From: Thermosipho affectus
GTDB taxonomy: Bacteria; Thermotogota; Thermotogae; Thermotogales; Fervidobacteriaceae
DNA length: 54,508 nt
Direction of reading: 5' to 3'
Assembly: GCF_001990485.1 (NCBI RefSeq)
Contig: NZ_LBFC01000010.1
Location: forward strand, 1 to 54,508
Part shown: one piece after another, positions 47,693 to 54,508 of the stretch
Position numbering within the stretch: position 1 is the stretch's first letter
Layout of the letters: each line of letters begins with the position of its first letter
Notes under the pieces: generated by a model
What the model was told of the DNA's origin: nothing
Databases searched by the model: none
What the model saw: the letters and a program-made list of their open reading frames with translations, nothing else
Position numbers and translations under genes: made by a program

Positions 47693-48250
47693 TCACGAAT
47701 TTAAAATAGATTCAATAACTTGTGGATAATGCTTATGCTCCAACTTATGTATTTCCTTTTCCACCTCTTCTAATGTTAAACCATCTATCTCTAAGGCCTT
47801 TTGGAAAATTATAGGTCCCGTATCTACACCCTCATCCACAAAGTGAATTGTTATTCCCGTTACTTTAACTCCGTATTCATATGCCTGTTTTATAGCATCT
47901 TTTCCTGGAAAAGCAGGTAGTAAAGAAGGGTGTATGTTTACAATTTTAAAATTATTTACAATCTTTGATGGAAGAATTTTCATAAATCCCGCAAGAACTA
48001 CTAAATCTGGTGCAAGTTCTTTCAAAAGCACAAATAATTCCTCTGCCCAGTTATCTTTAAGCCTTGTATGAGAAATTCCAAGTTTTTTAGCCCTTTCTTC
48101 TGCAAAACACTTCTTGTTGGTAATCAACCTTAAAATGTTAGCATTAAGAATTCCTTTTCTTGTCGCATTTACTATTGCTTCAAAGTTTGAACCATTTCCA
48201 GATGCCAAAATCACTATATTGGGTAATTTAGATTTAGACATCCTAGACAT
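47693..48250 (-). CDS. purN: Phosphoribosylglycinamide formyltransferase
   Basis: The 185-residue folate-dependent GAR transformylase. VILASGNGSNFEAIV at the start, DLVVLAGFMKILP, VNIHPSLLPAFPGKDAIKQAYEYG (catalytic His and phosphate site), and GITIHFVDEGVDTGPII are the family motifs. GGAGGAGAT lies 5 bp before the ATG at 48250, inside the end of purF (37-bp overlap). Confidence 0.96.
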   Translation of the reverse strand: MSRMSKSKLPNIVILASGNGSNFEAIVNATRKGILNANILRLITNKKCFAEERAKKLGISHTRLKDNWAEELFVLLKELAPDLVVLAGFMKILPSKIVNNFKIVNIHPSLLPAFPGKDAIKQAYEYGVKVTGITIHFVDEGVDTGPIIFQKALEIDGLTLEEVEKEIHKLEHKHYPQVIESILNS

Positions 48251-49509
48251 AATTTATCTCCTCCAATAGCTTCTTTAAGTCCATCTATAGACAAATAATA
48301 AAGCTCATCTGCATTTATTTCCTTAATTATCTCCTCAATTTCTTTTTGATTGGCAATTAACTCATTTTTCCTTGAGGTGTCAATACCATATGGACAAGGC
48401 CCTATTACCGGTGGTGAATGTATACCAACTTTTACCTTCTTTGCACCGCTTTCTCTTAACATCTTTACTATCTGCTTCATTGTTGTTCCCCTTACAATTG
48501 AATCATCAATTACAATAACTTCCTTGTTTTTTACTACTTGAGGAATGGGAATTAATTTTCTTTTAATAATTTCTTCCCTATTTTCGGGCATTATAAAGCT
48601 CCGTCCTAGATATCTGTTTCTCATAAGGCCAAGTTCTATGGGAATTTTTGAGGCAAGTGAAAATCCTAACGCACCTGAAAAACCAGAATCAAGTATTGGA
48701 ATTACAATATCTCCCGTCATTTGACTTTCACGATACAGAATTCCCCCCATTTTAAACCTTGCTTTGTGTACATTTCCATAGTAAAAATTACTATCTGGTC
48801 TTGAAAAATAAATATATTCAAATGCACAAAAACGCATCTTTGTTGTTGCAAACTTTACCTTATCTAAACCCATATCTGAAAAAATAACCATCTCACCTGG
48901 TACAATTTCCGTTATTTCTTTTGCACCCAACGCCGTTAGAGCAGAATCCTCGGAAGATACAACAAATCCACCCTTAAATTTTCCATAAAATAGCGGTCTA
49001 AAGCCATAGCTGTCTCTTGCGGCTATAAGCATGCTGTCAGTTAATATCACAATAGAATAAGCTCCAGGGATCCTTGAAAGAGACCATTGAATGGAAAGTT
49101 TTGGATCAGAATAAGGAGCAAGGGAAATATAATGGAGGAATACTTCAGAATCAATTGTTGTGTTAAAAACTGCTCCTTTTTCGACAAGCGATTTCATCCT
49201 AATCTTTGCATCAGGAATATTCCCGTTGTGTGCAATTGCAAATTTGCCTTTTGAAGTTAAACCCATAAGGGGTTGAATTTCACTATTTTCTCCAAACGTC
49301 GAATATCTAACATGTCCAATACCACTTCTACCGTTTATATAATTTTCCTTAGTTAAAACTTGTGAGACCAACCCTTGCATCTTTAAAAATTTGAAACCTT
49401 CAATGACAATCCCCGTGCTTTCTTGCCCTCTGTGTTGAAGACCTAATAAAATATCATGTAAAATGTTATAAGAATCATCTACATTCCAAACACCTGCTAT
49501 CCCGCACAT
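48214..49509 (-). CDS. purF: Amidophosphoribosyltransferase (glutamine PRPP amidotransferase)
   Basis: The 431-residue first enzyme of purine synthesis. It starts MCGIAGVWN, so Cys is at residue 2 with no propeptide. The PRPP loop is VIVIDDSIVRGTTMKQIV (near 340). Four cysteines fit the [4Fe-4S] type of B. subtilis: one in RFCAFEYIYF, one in IGPCPYGIDT and two in LCLGCLNLNYP. GGAGGGG precedes the ATG. It follows a short leader ORF and a terminator-like hairpin, so attenuation is possible. Confidence 0.96.
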   Translation of the reverse strand: MCGIAGVWNVDDSYNILHDILLGLQHRGQESTGIVIEGFKFLKMQGLVSQVLTKENYINGRSGIGHVRYSTFGENSEIQPLMGLTSKGKFAIAHNGNIPDAKIRMKSLVEKGAVFNTTIDSEVFLHYISLAPYSDPKLSIQWSLSRIPGAYSIVILTDSMLIAARDSYGFRPLFYGKFKGGFVVSSEDSALTALGAKEITEIVPGEMVIFSDMGLDKVKFATTKMRFCAFEYIYFSRPDSNFYYGNVHKARFKMGGILYRESQMTGDIVIPILDSGFSGALGFSLASKIPIELGLMRNRYLGRSFIMPENREEIIKRKLIPIPQVVKNKEVIVIDDSIVRGTTMKQIVKMLRESGAKKVKVGIHSPPVIGPCPYGIDTSRKNELIANQKEIEEIIKEINADELYYLSIDGLKEAIGGDKLCLGCLNLNYPI

Positions 49510-49532
49510 AACACCCCTCCACTATCAAAATG

Positions 49533-49555
49533 AAAAAGAGGAGCAAAAGCTCCTC
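49533..49555 (-). terminator. Terminator-like hairpin 24 bp before purF (possible attenuator)
   Basis: GAGGAGC (49538-49544) and GCTCCTC (49549-49555) pair around AAAA; the minus strand then reads TTTTTC. It lies between the 21-codon leader ORF and purF, downstream of the only good promoter, so the purine operon would need read-through. Confidence 0.75.
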
Positions 49556-49570
49556 ATCAACCACAAAATA

Positions 49571-49636
49571 TTACTTCCCAAACAGGGAAAATCTCTTATT
49601 TATAGCCTTTTTCCACAATATTAATTTTCTTTTCAT
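49571..49636 (-). CDS. 21-residue basic leader peptide ORF upstream of purF
   Basis: ATG at 49636 is preceded by an excellent TAGGAGGGGG ribosome site (49650-49641) and reads 21 codons to TAA at 49571. The peptide begins MKRKLILWKKAINKRF and ends SLFGK; it carries seven basic residues and one Trp. The stop is 15 bp before the terminator-like hairpin at 49533-49555. The promoter at 49657-49685 puts the transcript start near 49650, so this ORF would be almost leaderless. It may be a regulatory leader for the purine operon or an independent small protein; I do not know its function. Confidence 0.6.
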   Translation of the reverse strand: MKRKLILWKKAINKRFSLFGK

Positions 49637-49656
49637 TATACCCCCTCCTAACTTTT

Positions 49657-49685
49657 ATTCTAAAACCATTTTAAATTAGAGTCAA
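49657..49685 (-). promoter_or_regulatory. Promoter of the leader ORF and purine operon
   Basis: On the minus strand, TTGACT (49685-49680), a 17-bp spacer and TAGAAT (49662-49657). It lies 7 bp upstream of the leader ORF's ribosome site. Confidence 0.75.
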
Positions 49686-49739
49686 TATCATTTTTGTAAA
49701 CAATATAAATTCTACCAAACTAAAAAGTTTTTTATATTC

Positions 49740-50040
49740 TCTCTATATCTTTTCATTCTAAAACAGATTAATAATCCATAGCCAAGTATCTCCTTTAGTT
49801 TTTTGTTTACTTTCTCCAACATATTTGCTGTTTTTATTCTTCTCCAATGCCTTTAAGGTTTGTAATTTTTCCACGCAAATCTCGCGACACCGGCTTTCAT
49901 TACACCGGTTACTATGTATAATGCTTTGCTAACGTATTTAGTTCTAATTCTGAAATAGAAAGATACGGTATCTCTTCTTCTATCTGAATAACACGTTGCC
50001 ACCACCAACATGTTTGTACCCTATCTATGAGAAAAAATTA
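49740..50040 (-). pseudogene. Degenerate, out-of-frame remnant, possibly of a transposase
   Basis: This gap has no intact gene. In the minus frame near 49852-49783 the sequence reads RHWRRIKTANMLEKVNKKLK, resembling the 'R.TN..ERLN.E' block of IS256-type transposases, but stops lie close by. Another frame around 49950-49865 gives YVSKALYIVTGVMKAGVAR before a stop. The block is more GC-rich than its flanks (ACACCGG twice, at 49888 and 49902), suggesting old coding DNA. The assignment is by eye and weak. Confidence 0.3.
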
Positions 50041-50116
50041 AATTTTCAAAGTATTTTTTATCATGAAAAGCAACTCTTGAAAAAAAATTATAGTAAAATA
50101 TATTTGCAAGAGCTTT

Positions 50117-50148
50117 TAATAGATTTGTGTTTTTTTATCTATTATAAT
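50117..50148 (+). promoter_or_regulatory. Dyad overlapping a -10 box upstream of the MBL-fold gene
   Basis: TAATAGAT (50117-50124) and ATCTATTA (50137-50144) are perfect inverted repeats 12 bp apart; the right arm overlaps a TATAAT (50143-50148). No clear -35 is seen. It could be an operator. The gene start is about 80 bp further on. Confidence 0.4.
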
Positions 50149-50228
50149 TAAAAGTCACGAAAATAACTTTGAAAAAATTATTACGAAATATAAATAAAAA
50201 GTCAAGGAATTCTAATGGAGGGAATTAT

Positions 50229-50792
50229 ATGAAATTTAAAGTTTATCAAACATCAGGATTTTTTAACACTAATACATATATTTTTGAGAACTTTGTTGTA
50301 GATCCAGGATTTGGAATAGGAAAATATCTAGGAAAAATCCCTGTCAAAGTAATTTTGACACACGGACATTACGATCATATAGCAGGACTCTTAGAATTGA
50401 ATGTAGAGGATGTTTATATTTCAAAAGACGATAAGAAAATGTTATATGATCCATCCAAGAATTTTTCACATCTTTTTGGGGAGACATTTATTTTTGAAAA
50501 AGATGTAAAAGATATAGATTTATACTTTGATACAATAGCAGTACCAGGTCATACCTTAGGTTCAAGGATAGTAATTTTTGATAACTTAATATTCACAGGA
50601 GATACTGTATTTTGTAATACCGTAGGAAGAAGCGACTTAGGTGGCTCAAAAAAATTAATGATTGAATCTATAAAAAATCTAAACAACGTATTTAGGAAAT
50701 TAGATGAAAATATGTTGATACTCCCTGGGCACGATGAATATTGCAATATAAAAACGTTATTTAGAAAAAATCCATATTTTAAAAATGTTTAA
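50229..50792 (+). CDS. Metallo-beta-lactamase-fold hydrolase (GloB-like)
   Basis: A 187-residue metallohydrolase. The zinc motif HGHYDH (HxHxDH) is near residues 44-49 in ILTHGHYDHIAG; further ligands are His in VPGHTLGS, Asp in FTGDTVFCNTVGRSD, and His in LPGHDEY. It resembles glyoxalase II-like proteins without the C-terminal helical domain, so the substrate is open. The ATG at 50229 follows GGAGGGAATT; an upstream extension of 20 codons from 50169 lacks a ribosome site. Confidence 0.88.
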   Translation: MKFKVYQTSGFFNTNTYIFENFVVDPGFGIGKYLGKIPVKVILTHGHYDHIAGLLELNVEDVYISKDDKKMLYDPSKNFSHLFGETFIFEKDVKDIDLYFDTIAVPGHTLGSRIVIFDNLIFTGDTVFCNTVGRSDLGGSKKLMIESIKNLNNVFRKLDENMLILPGHDEYCNIKTLFRKNPYFKNV

Positions 50793-50798
50793 AACTAC

Positions 50799-50828
50799 AA
50801 AAAAATAATGGGGAGAATATTTCTCCCC
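50799..50828 (-). terminator. Terminator of tRNA-Asn
   Basis: GGGGAGAA (50810-50817) and TTCTCCCC (50821-50828) around TAT; the minus strand then reads ATTATTTTTTT. It begins 3 bp after the tRNA end. The plus side has no T-run, but the hairpin may also stop the MBL-fold gene's transcript. Confidence 0.85.
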
Positions 50829-50831
50829 TCT

Positions 50832-50907
50832 TGGCTCCGGCGGAGGGACTCGAACCCCCAACCTAGTGGTTAACAGCCACCCGCTCTGCCTATTGAGCTA
50901 CGCCGGA
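50832..50907 (-). tRNA. tRNA-Asn (anticodon GTT)
   Basis: On the minus strand: acceptor TCCGGCG with CGCCGGA, D-stem GCTC/GAGC, anticodon loop CTGTTAA (GTT, reads AAC/AAT) on stem GGTGG/CCACT, T-arm GGGGG-TTCGAGT-CCCTC, discriminator G and an encoded CCA. The length is 76 nt including CCA. Confidence 0.97.
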
Positions 50908-50923
50908 ACACCTTCCAGGAAGT

Positions 50924-50952
50924 AATATATCATATTTTTTTTAGTTAGTCAA
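50924..50952 (-). promoter_or_regulatory. Promoter of tRNA-Asn
   Basis: On the minus strand, TTGACT (50952-50947), a 17-bp spacer and TATATT (50929-50924), 16 bp upstream of the tRNA. Confidence 0.8.
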
Positions 50953-51302
50953 TAACTTTCAAGTTCGTTCATATATGTAAGATTGGCATTATATAACTTA
51001 ATAGAATCATTTTAATATTTTTTAATTCAAATCTTATCTCATTTTTCAAACTCCCTAAAATGTGAATGTTCAAATGTTAGCGTTAATACCATCAAAAAGT
51101 AAAAATTACTATTGATAGAGCTATTTTAAGTAAACTTTATTTATAACACTATACTTATCTTTATTAAAATTTCACCTACTTTTCAACTTCTTCTACATCA
51201 TAGGATATCATATCTTTTCATGATAATAATGTAAGCTTTTGCATACAAGAATAAATATAGCAAATAATAATGGTAATAAAAGGGAAAAAGACAACTCCAA
51301 TA
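50953..51302. other. Very AT-rich gap with no recognisable gene
   Basis: About 350 bp between the tRNA promoter and the ABC transporter stop. It has stops in all frames at short intervals. A weak AGTAA-AAA-TTACT hairpin (51098-51110), followed on the minus strand by TTTTT, might end the lanthipeptide-type operon. A 30-codon minus frame from TTG at 51300 is hydrophobic but lacks a ribosome site. Confidence 0.5.
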
Positions 51303-52187
51303 TTATAACTTAATTTTTTTATCAAATAAACTATGAAATTCTTGTTCTCCATGAAGTACCATTATCAACGTTTTGGATTTTAATTTTTCAAATATTAACT
51401 TTATTATCTTTTCTTTACTTTGCTCATCTATGTTTGCAAGAGGTTCGTCAAAAATATAGACATCTGCTTCGTTTTCAAGCGCTATACCAATAGCAACTTT
51501 TTGTCTTTCACCTGCAGAAAGATTGGAAGGCAATTTTTCTTTTAACCTTTCTAAACCAAGTTTTTTTATTAATTCTTCATCTTTTATGAGTTCTTTTATA
51601 GGAATTTCTGGAAGTTCAACCGGTGCAGTTATTGATACAACGTTTTTTGGCCTTAACACTTTTCCATTATCTGGCGACAAATATCCAGAGATTATATTTA
51701 AAAGAGTTGTCTTTCCTGCCCCATTTTCTCCAAATATTAATACCTTACTCTTAGGAGTTATTTCCAAATTATCTATTTCTATTACTTTATTTCCATCATA
51801 AGAAAGTTTCACGTTTTTTAAAATTACTCTATTATCCAGGTCAAAATATTCTTTCTTATCAGTATTTAATAAATTTTTTATTCTTTCAAGTATTTGTGAG
51901 TATCTGTGAAATTCTGGAATAGCTTGAACAATTCCAAAAAGGGATGAAACCGCTCTCCAAAATGTGTTTATTATCGCTACAAATCCACCAAAACTCAACT
52001 TTCCAATTAAAACAAAATATCCAGATACTATAAGTGAAAGAGTATCCGACGTGTTTCGAATAATGTCACCTAACATTTGACTTGATTTTACAGCTTTAAA
52101 ACTTTCAAACCTACTGTTTAAATACTCTTCTAAAGTCTCCCTGTGCTTTAATGTTGCAAGGTCAAATATAAAATCAAAAGTTCTCAT
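51303..52187 (-). pseudogene. ABC exporter, C-terminal part: last helices and ATPase domain (split by frameshift)
   Basis: These 294 codons are the second part of a fused membrane-ATPase exporter whose first part is at 52214-52801. The homologous frame actually extends back to about 52259 (TALEREKEGIYTSFLTSVLK, then KVMRTFDFIFDL). The last helices (SLIVSGYFVLIGKLSFGGF) precede the ATPase: Walker A, IFGENGAGKTT (near 152), signature LSAGERQK, Walker B, VYIFDEPLANID, and H-loop VLHGEQ. All ATPase residues look intact. With the LanC-like gene upstream, it probably exported a modified peptide. Whether it is expressed depends on the frameshift. Confidence 0.75.
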
Positions 52188-52213
52188 AACTTTAAATGAT
52201 TTAAGAACACTTG

Positions 52214-52801
52214 TTAGAAAGCTTGTATAAATTCCTTCTTTTTCTCTTTCAAGTGCTGTTTTTTTCTAACTTTTTGACTTACAACATTCGCAAAATACAT
52301 TAGAGGAGGAATAATAATAAATAACACCAAAGAAGCTCTCCAGGAAATAAAAAACATCGCAAGTAGTAATGCCACTTCTGATACAATCATTGAAACTATA
52401 TTTATTGTCATCCTAATCATTGGAACAACACCTTCATTAACATCTTTGTGAATGGAATTTATAAAATACCCCGCACCCTTTTTGGTAAATTCTTTTAAAT
52501 CATAATTAAAAGTCTTTTTTAGAAGTTCAGATTCAAGATTTAATACTACTTTATTTTCATACCTTTTTTTCCAAAGATTATTTATATAAAACAATAGTAC
52601 AAATATCAAACCAAGTGCAAGATATACTACACTTAAAAGTACAAATTTTTGAAAATTAAGCTTTAATACAGCTTCGTCAAATAGCCACTTTACCATTAAT
52701 GGTTGAATCAAGCCTTCAAAGAAACTTAAAACACTTGAAAAAATAAGAAGTAAGATAAATTCAAATCTCTTTGTCTTTAAAAATTCCCAATATGTTTTCA
52801 T
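52214..52801 (-). pseudogene. ABC exporter, N-terminal membrane part (split by frameshift)
   Basis: A 195-codon frame carrying the first four helices of an ABC exporter: FILLLIFSSVLSFFEGLIQ, FVLLSVVYLALGLIFVLLFYI, MIRMTINIVSMIVSEVALLLAMFFI, and ASLVLFIIIPPLMYFANVV. It goes out of frame after QKVRKK at an A7 run and ends 17 codons later. Together with 51303-52187 it would make about 499 residues, short but complete for a half-size exporter. GGGGGAGGAT precedes the ATG at 52801. It lies 28 bp after the LanC-like gene. Confidence 0.78.
52259..52265 (-). other. Frameshift site: A7 run inside the ABC exporter gene
   Basis: Seven T on the plus strand (A7 in the mRNA). Frame 1 reads AGA AAA AAA CAG; homology continues only in the frame reading AAA ACA GCA, which needs one more A or a -1 slip. 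The layout A-AAA-AAA-C is a classical slippery heptamer, but no Shine-Dalgarno-like stimulator is seen upstream. A sequencing or mutational indel is equally possible. Confidence 0.75.
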
Positions 52802-52829
52802 AAAAATCCTCCCCCTCTATATAAACTCT

Positions 52830-53945
52830 CTAATCTAATAACAATTCATCTTGTGCATTCTTTAATAACCTATTTAAAGTCCTCAAAACACCAGCAATTC
52901 CTGTGCCAAAGTCACACGTTATTCTTATACCACCTTCGCCCAAAACTGCCAAAACTTTTTCTTGTTTTATTCTTTCATCTTTAAAACTACAAACGCTTTT
53001 CGGATTGAAAATATGCATATTTATCAACCCTTCAATTTGTTGTTCTAAAACTTTTAAAATGTCTTTTCTTTCATAGTAAATTACTGTGTCAATTAAGGTA
53101 TCAATGATTCCGGTTATACCAAACAAATATCCAGATAAAACAAAATACTTTCTTCTAAGATCATTTAGGAGCTCTTCAAATATTTTATTCTTTATATTAT
53201 ACCTAAGAGCTACTTTTAAAACACCAGAAGTTCCTACTTCTAAATATGGCTCGTAATTTTTCCCATTGTAAAAGCTTCTCAACCCTTTAAAAACAACACT
53301 TGATCTTAAAATTTCATCGTTAATAGCTTTTTCTCCGATTTTTTTTATATTAGGATTTTTTACAACTTCATACAACTTCAATAAAAATAAGGAAACTCCT
53401 GCAGCACCATATCCAAGTCCATAAAAAGTAGTTTTCTTACTAAAACCATTTTCCCAAAATATTCTTCCAAATTTATCATGTTTTGCATTTTTTACTAGCC
53501 ATTTATAAATTTTCAATGCCTCAGATAAATATTTTTCTTCCTTTGTTAACCTATACATTTTCAAATTAGTAAGCCCAACACCGCTTGCGCCATAATACAA
53601 AGAATAATCTTCGTATAACATCTGATGTTTATTACATCTTTCCATTAACCAATTTGCAAGTTCAATTTCTCCTAATTCAAGTAAAACGAAAACAATTCCA
53701 GAAAGGCCCGTAAGAAATCCTGGTGGAAATAATTCAAAATCAATGTTTTTAACTTTATTTAAAAACCAGTTTTTAAACCTTTTCGGTATATCATTTTTAT
53801 ACTTACTAATTGAATATAATATACCACCTGCCCCAAAACCAAAAGAAATTTCATTAGTTGAATAAACTATCGGATCGCATGGAAAAAGCGTTTGAGTTGA
53901 AAGATCAGCAACATCGCACAAAAAATTAGTTAAACCATCTAACAC
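52830..53945 (-). CDS. LanC-like cyclase domain of a class III (LanKC-type) lanthipeptide synthetase, now separate
   Basis: A 371-codon frame forming a LanC-type alpha-toroid: Gly-rich repeats ISFGFGAGGILYSI, GFLTGLSGIVFVLLE, LYYGASGVGLTNLK, GLGYGAAGVSLFLLK, LEVGTSGVLKVAL and GYLFGITGIIDTLID. It opens with TLFPCDPIVYSTNEISFG, like the start of the cyclase region in LanKC enzymes, and ends ITCDFGTGIAGVLRTLNRLL, like their C-terminus. The Cys-His-Gly zinc motif of LanC/LanM is absent, as in class III. The GTG at 53945 has no good ribosome site, so this is most likely the broken end of a longer gene (see 53950-54508). Confidence 0.75.
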   Translation of the reverse strand: MLDGLTNFLCDVADLSTQTLFPCDPIVYSTNEISFGFGAGGILYSISKYKNDIPKRFKNWFLNKVKNIDFELFPPGFLTGLSGIVFVLLELGEIELANWLMERCNKHQMLYEDYSLYYGASGVGLTNLKMYRLTKEEKYLSEALKIYKWLVKNAKHDKFGRIFWENGFSKKTTFYGLGYGAAGVSLFLLKLYEVVKNPNIKKIGEKAINDEILRSSVVFKGLRSFYNGKNYEPYLEVGTSGVLKVALRYNIKNKIFEELLNDLRRKYFVLSGYLFGITGIIDTLIDTVIYYERKDILKVLEQQIEGLINMHIFNPKSVCSFKDERIKQEKVLAVLGEGGIRITCDFGTGIAGVLRTLNRLLKNAQDELLLD

Positions 53946-53949
53946 ATCT

Positions 53950-54508
53950 TTAATAAAGATCTACTGAATGGACTTTTTCGTCAAAGCTTTGGTTAGTAAA
54001 TGGCCTTGCTTCTTTTATAATTAATAAACGTCTTTTTAATTCGTCAAAAGCCTTATACACTCCCCCACTGTTTGAAAAATGTACTGCCTCAAGTATTCTG
54101 TATCTTTTTTCAATATTAATTCTTTTAAAACCTTTTTCTTTTTTGAAAAAATAAGATCTTTTACCCAATATGGTGTTCTATAATAAGGAAGTCTTTTGTC
54201 CTCAATTTTTTGACCATTTGGAGCAAAAATGATCGGAATTTTTCTCCCAGTTATATCTATCATAAAATGTTTTTTTAATCCCCCATATCTATAGTACAAA
54301 ATACCTTCTTCTTTGTATCTTCTATCACTTAAAATATATGGTCCTTCCTCAAAATATAATTTGTCATGCAAATCCTCAAGCACCTTTTCAAAAATTTTTT
54401 CATCCCTTGGATATATAGTAATAAATTTTCCAGAACTCCCCCTGGAAAATTGTTTAGAGTTAAGTACATATGTAAAAGTCAACATAAAAATGTATAAAAA
54501 AGGGAAAA
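53950..54508 (-). pseudogene. Broken lanthipeptide synthetase: lyase domain and kinase N-lobe (runs off right edge)
   Basis: Two overlapping frames make one gene. The first (open from the window edge to 54036) has the LanKC/LanL lyase-type sequence RGSSGKFITIYP, GPYILSDRRYKEEG and LYYRYGG. After YWVKDLIF it leaves frame at a T6/A6 stretch (54139-54151). The second frame (to 53950) continues FKKEKGFKRINIEKRYRILE and then the kinase start HFSNSGGVYKAF and LLIIKEARPF. It stops at HSVDLY, and the cyclase begins a few bases later in a third frame. The rest of the kinase (catalytic and Mg2+ loops) is missing. The N-terminus and any precursor peptide lie beyond the window. Confidence 0.78.

Noticed and set aside
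51208-51300. 30-codon minus frame (TTG start) coding a hydrophobic peptide just after the ABC exporter
   Set aside because: Considered as a bacteriocin-type or leader peptide, but it lacks a ribosome site and Ser/Thr-Cys patterns; chance is likely.
52830-53945. Independent class I LanC cyclase gene
   Set aside because: No LanB or zinc-site motif, no ribosome site before the GTG, and lyase and kinase pieces lie directly upstream, so a broken LanKC fits better.

Overview
The window is AT-rich, densely packed bacterial DNA, most likely from a member of the Thermotogales and probably Thermosipho. Three things point there: the low GC content, a trimeric bifurcating [FeFe]-hydrogenase operon in the Thermotoga order (small 2Fe-2S protein, sensory hydrogenase, PP2C phosphatase, HydC, HydB, HydA, Rex), and a CheX-type chemotaxis phosphatase. 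Genes lie in long runs with overlapping stops and starts, clear GGAGG-type ribosome sites and several GTG or TTG starts.

Layout. 1-1195: the end of an IS21-like element abutting an 11-repeat CRISPR array whose leader it seems to interrupt, followed by terminator hairpins. 1196-3318 (minus): polar amino-acid ABC importer. 3433-6960 (minus): DUF177-rpmF-plsX-glmS. 7009-21360 (plus): a 14-gene run with a lytic transglycosylase, fliF, fliG, exonuclease, PhoH-like ATPase, an unknown gene, a YhaN-like membrane coiled-coil ATPase, pyrH, rbgA, cheX, a nucleosidase, ddl, a hydrolase and a membrane-anchored Mur ligase. 21409-29315 (minus): the hydrogenase operon, with a strong promoter and a 28-bp palindrome. 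29530-32015 (minus): DUF2089 protein, polymer-forming protein and MFS transporter. 32242-32314: tRNA-Thr. 32376-35119 (plus): obg-nadD-dus. 35209-41724 (plus): polysaccharide deacetylase, aminotransferase, ComB-like, FecR-like, class A PBP, an enolase-superfamily N-domain-like protein and ndk. 41727-44620 (minus): ABC-2 permease, VWA-like metalloprotein and a probable envelope protein. 44682-49509 (minus): purF-purN-purH-purD-purM behind a 21-codon leader ORF and a terminator-like hairpin. 50229-50792: metallo-beta-lactamase-fold hydrolase; then tRNA-Asn. 51303-54508 (minus): a decaying lanthipeptide locus.

The most notable points are as follows. (1) The right edge carries a class III (LanKC-type) lanthipeptide synthetase that keeps its lyase domain, the kinase N-lobe and the cyclase, but has lost the kinase core and carries a frameshift. 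It is followed by an ABC exporter split at an A7 tract. (2) PurH lacks its IMP cyclohydrolase domain. (3) A short peptide ORF plus terminator sits ahead of purF. (4) A stand-alone protein resembling the enolase-superfamily capping domain lies between a PBP gene and ndk. (5) An IS21-like element sits within about 32 bp of the first CRISPR repeat. All family assignments come from motif recognition in the translations; no database search was run.
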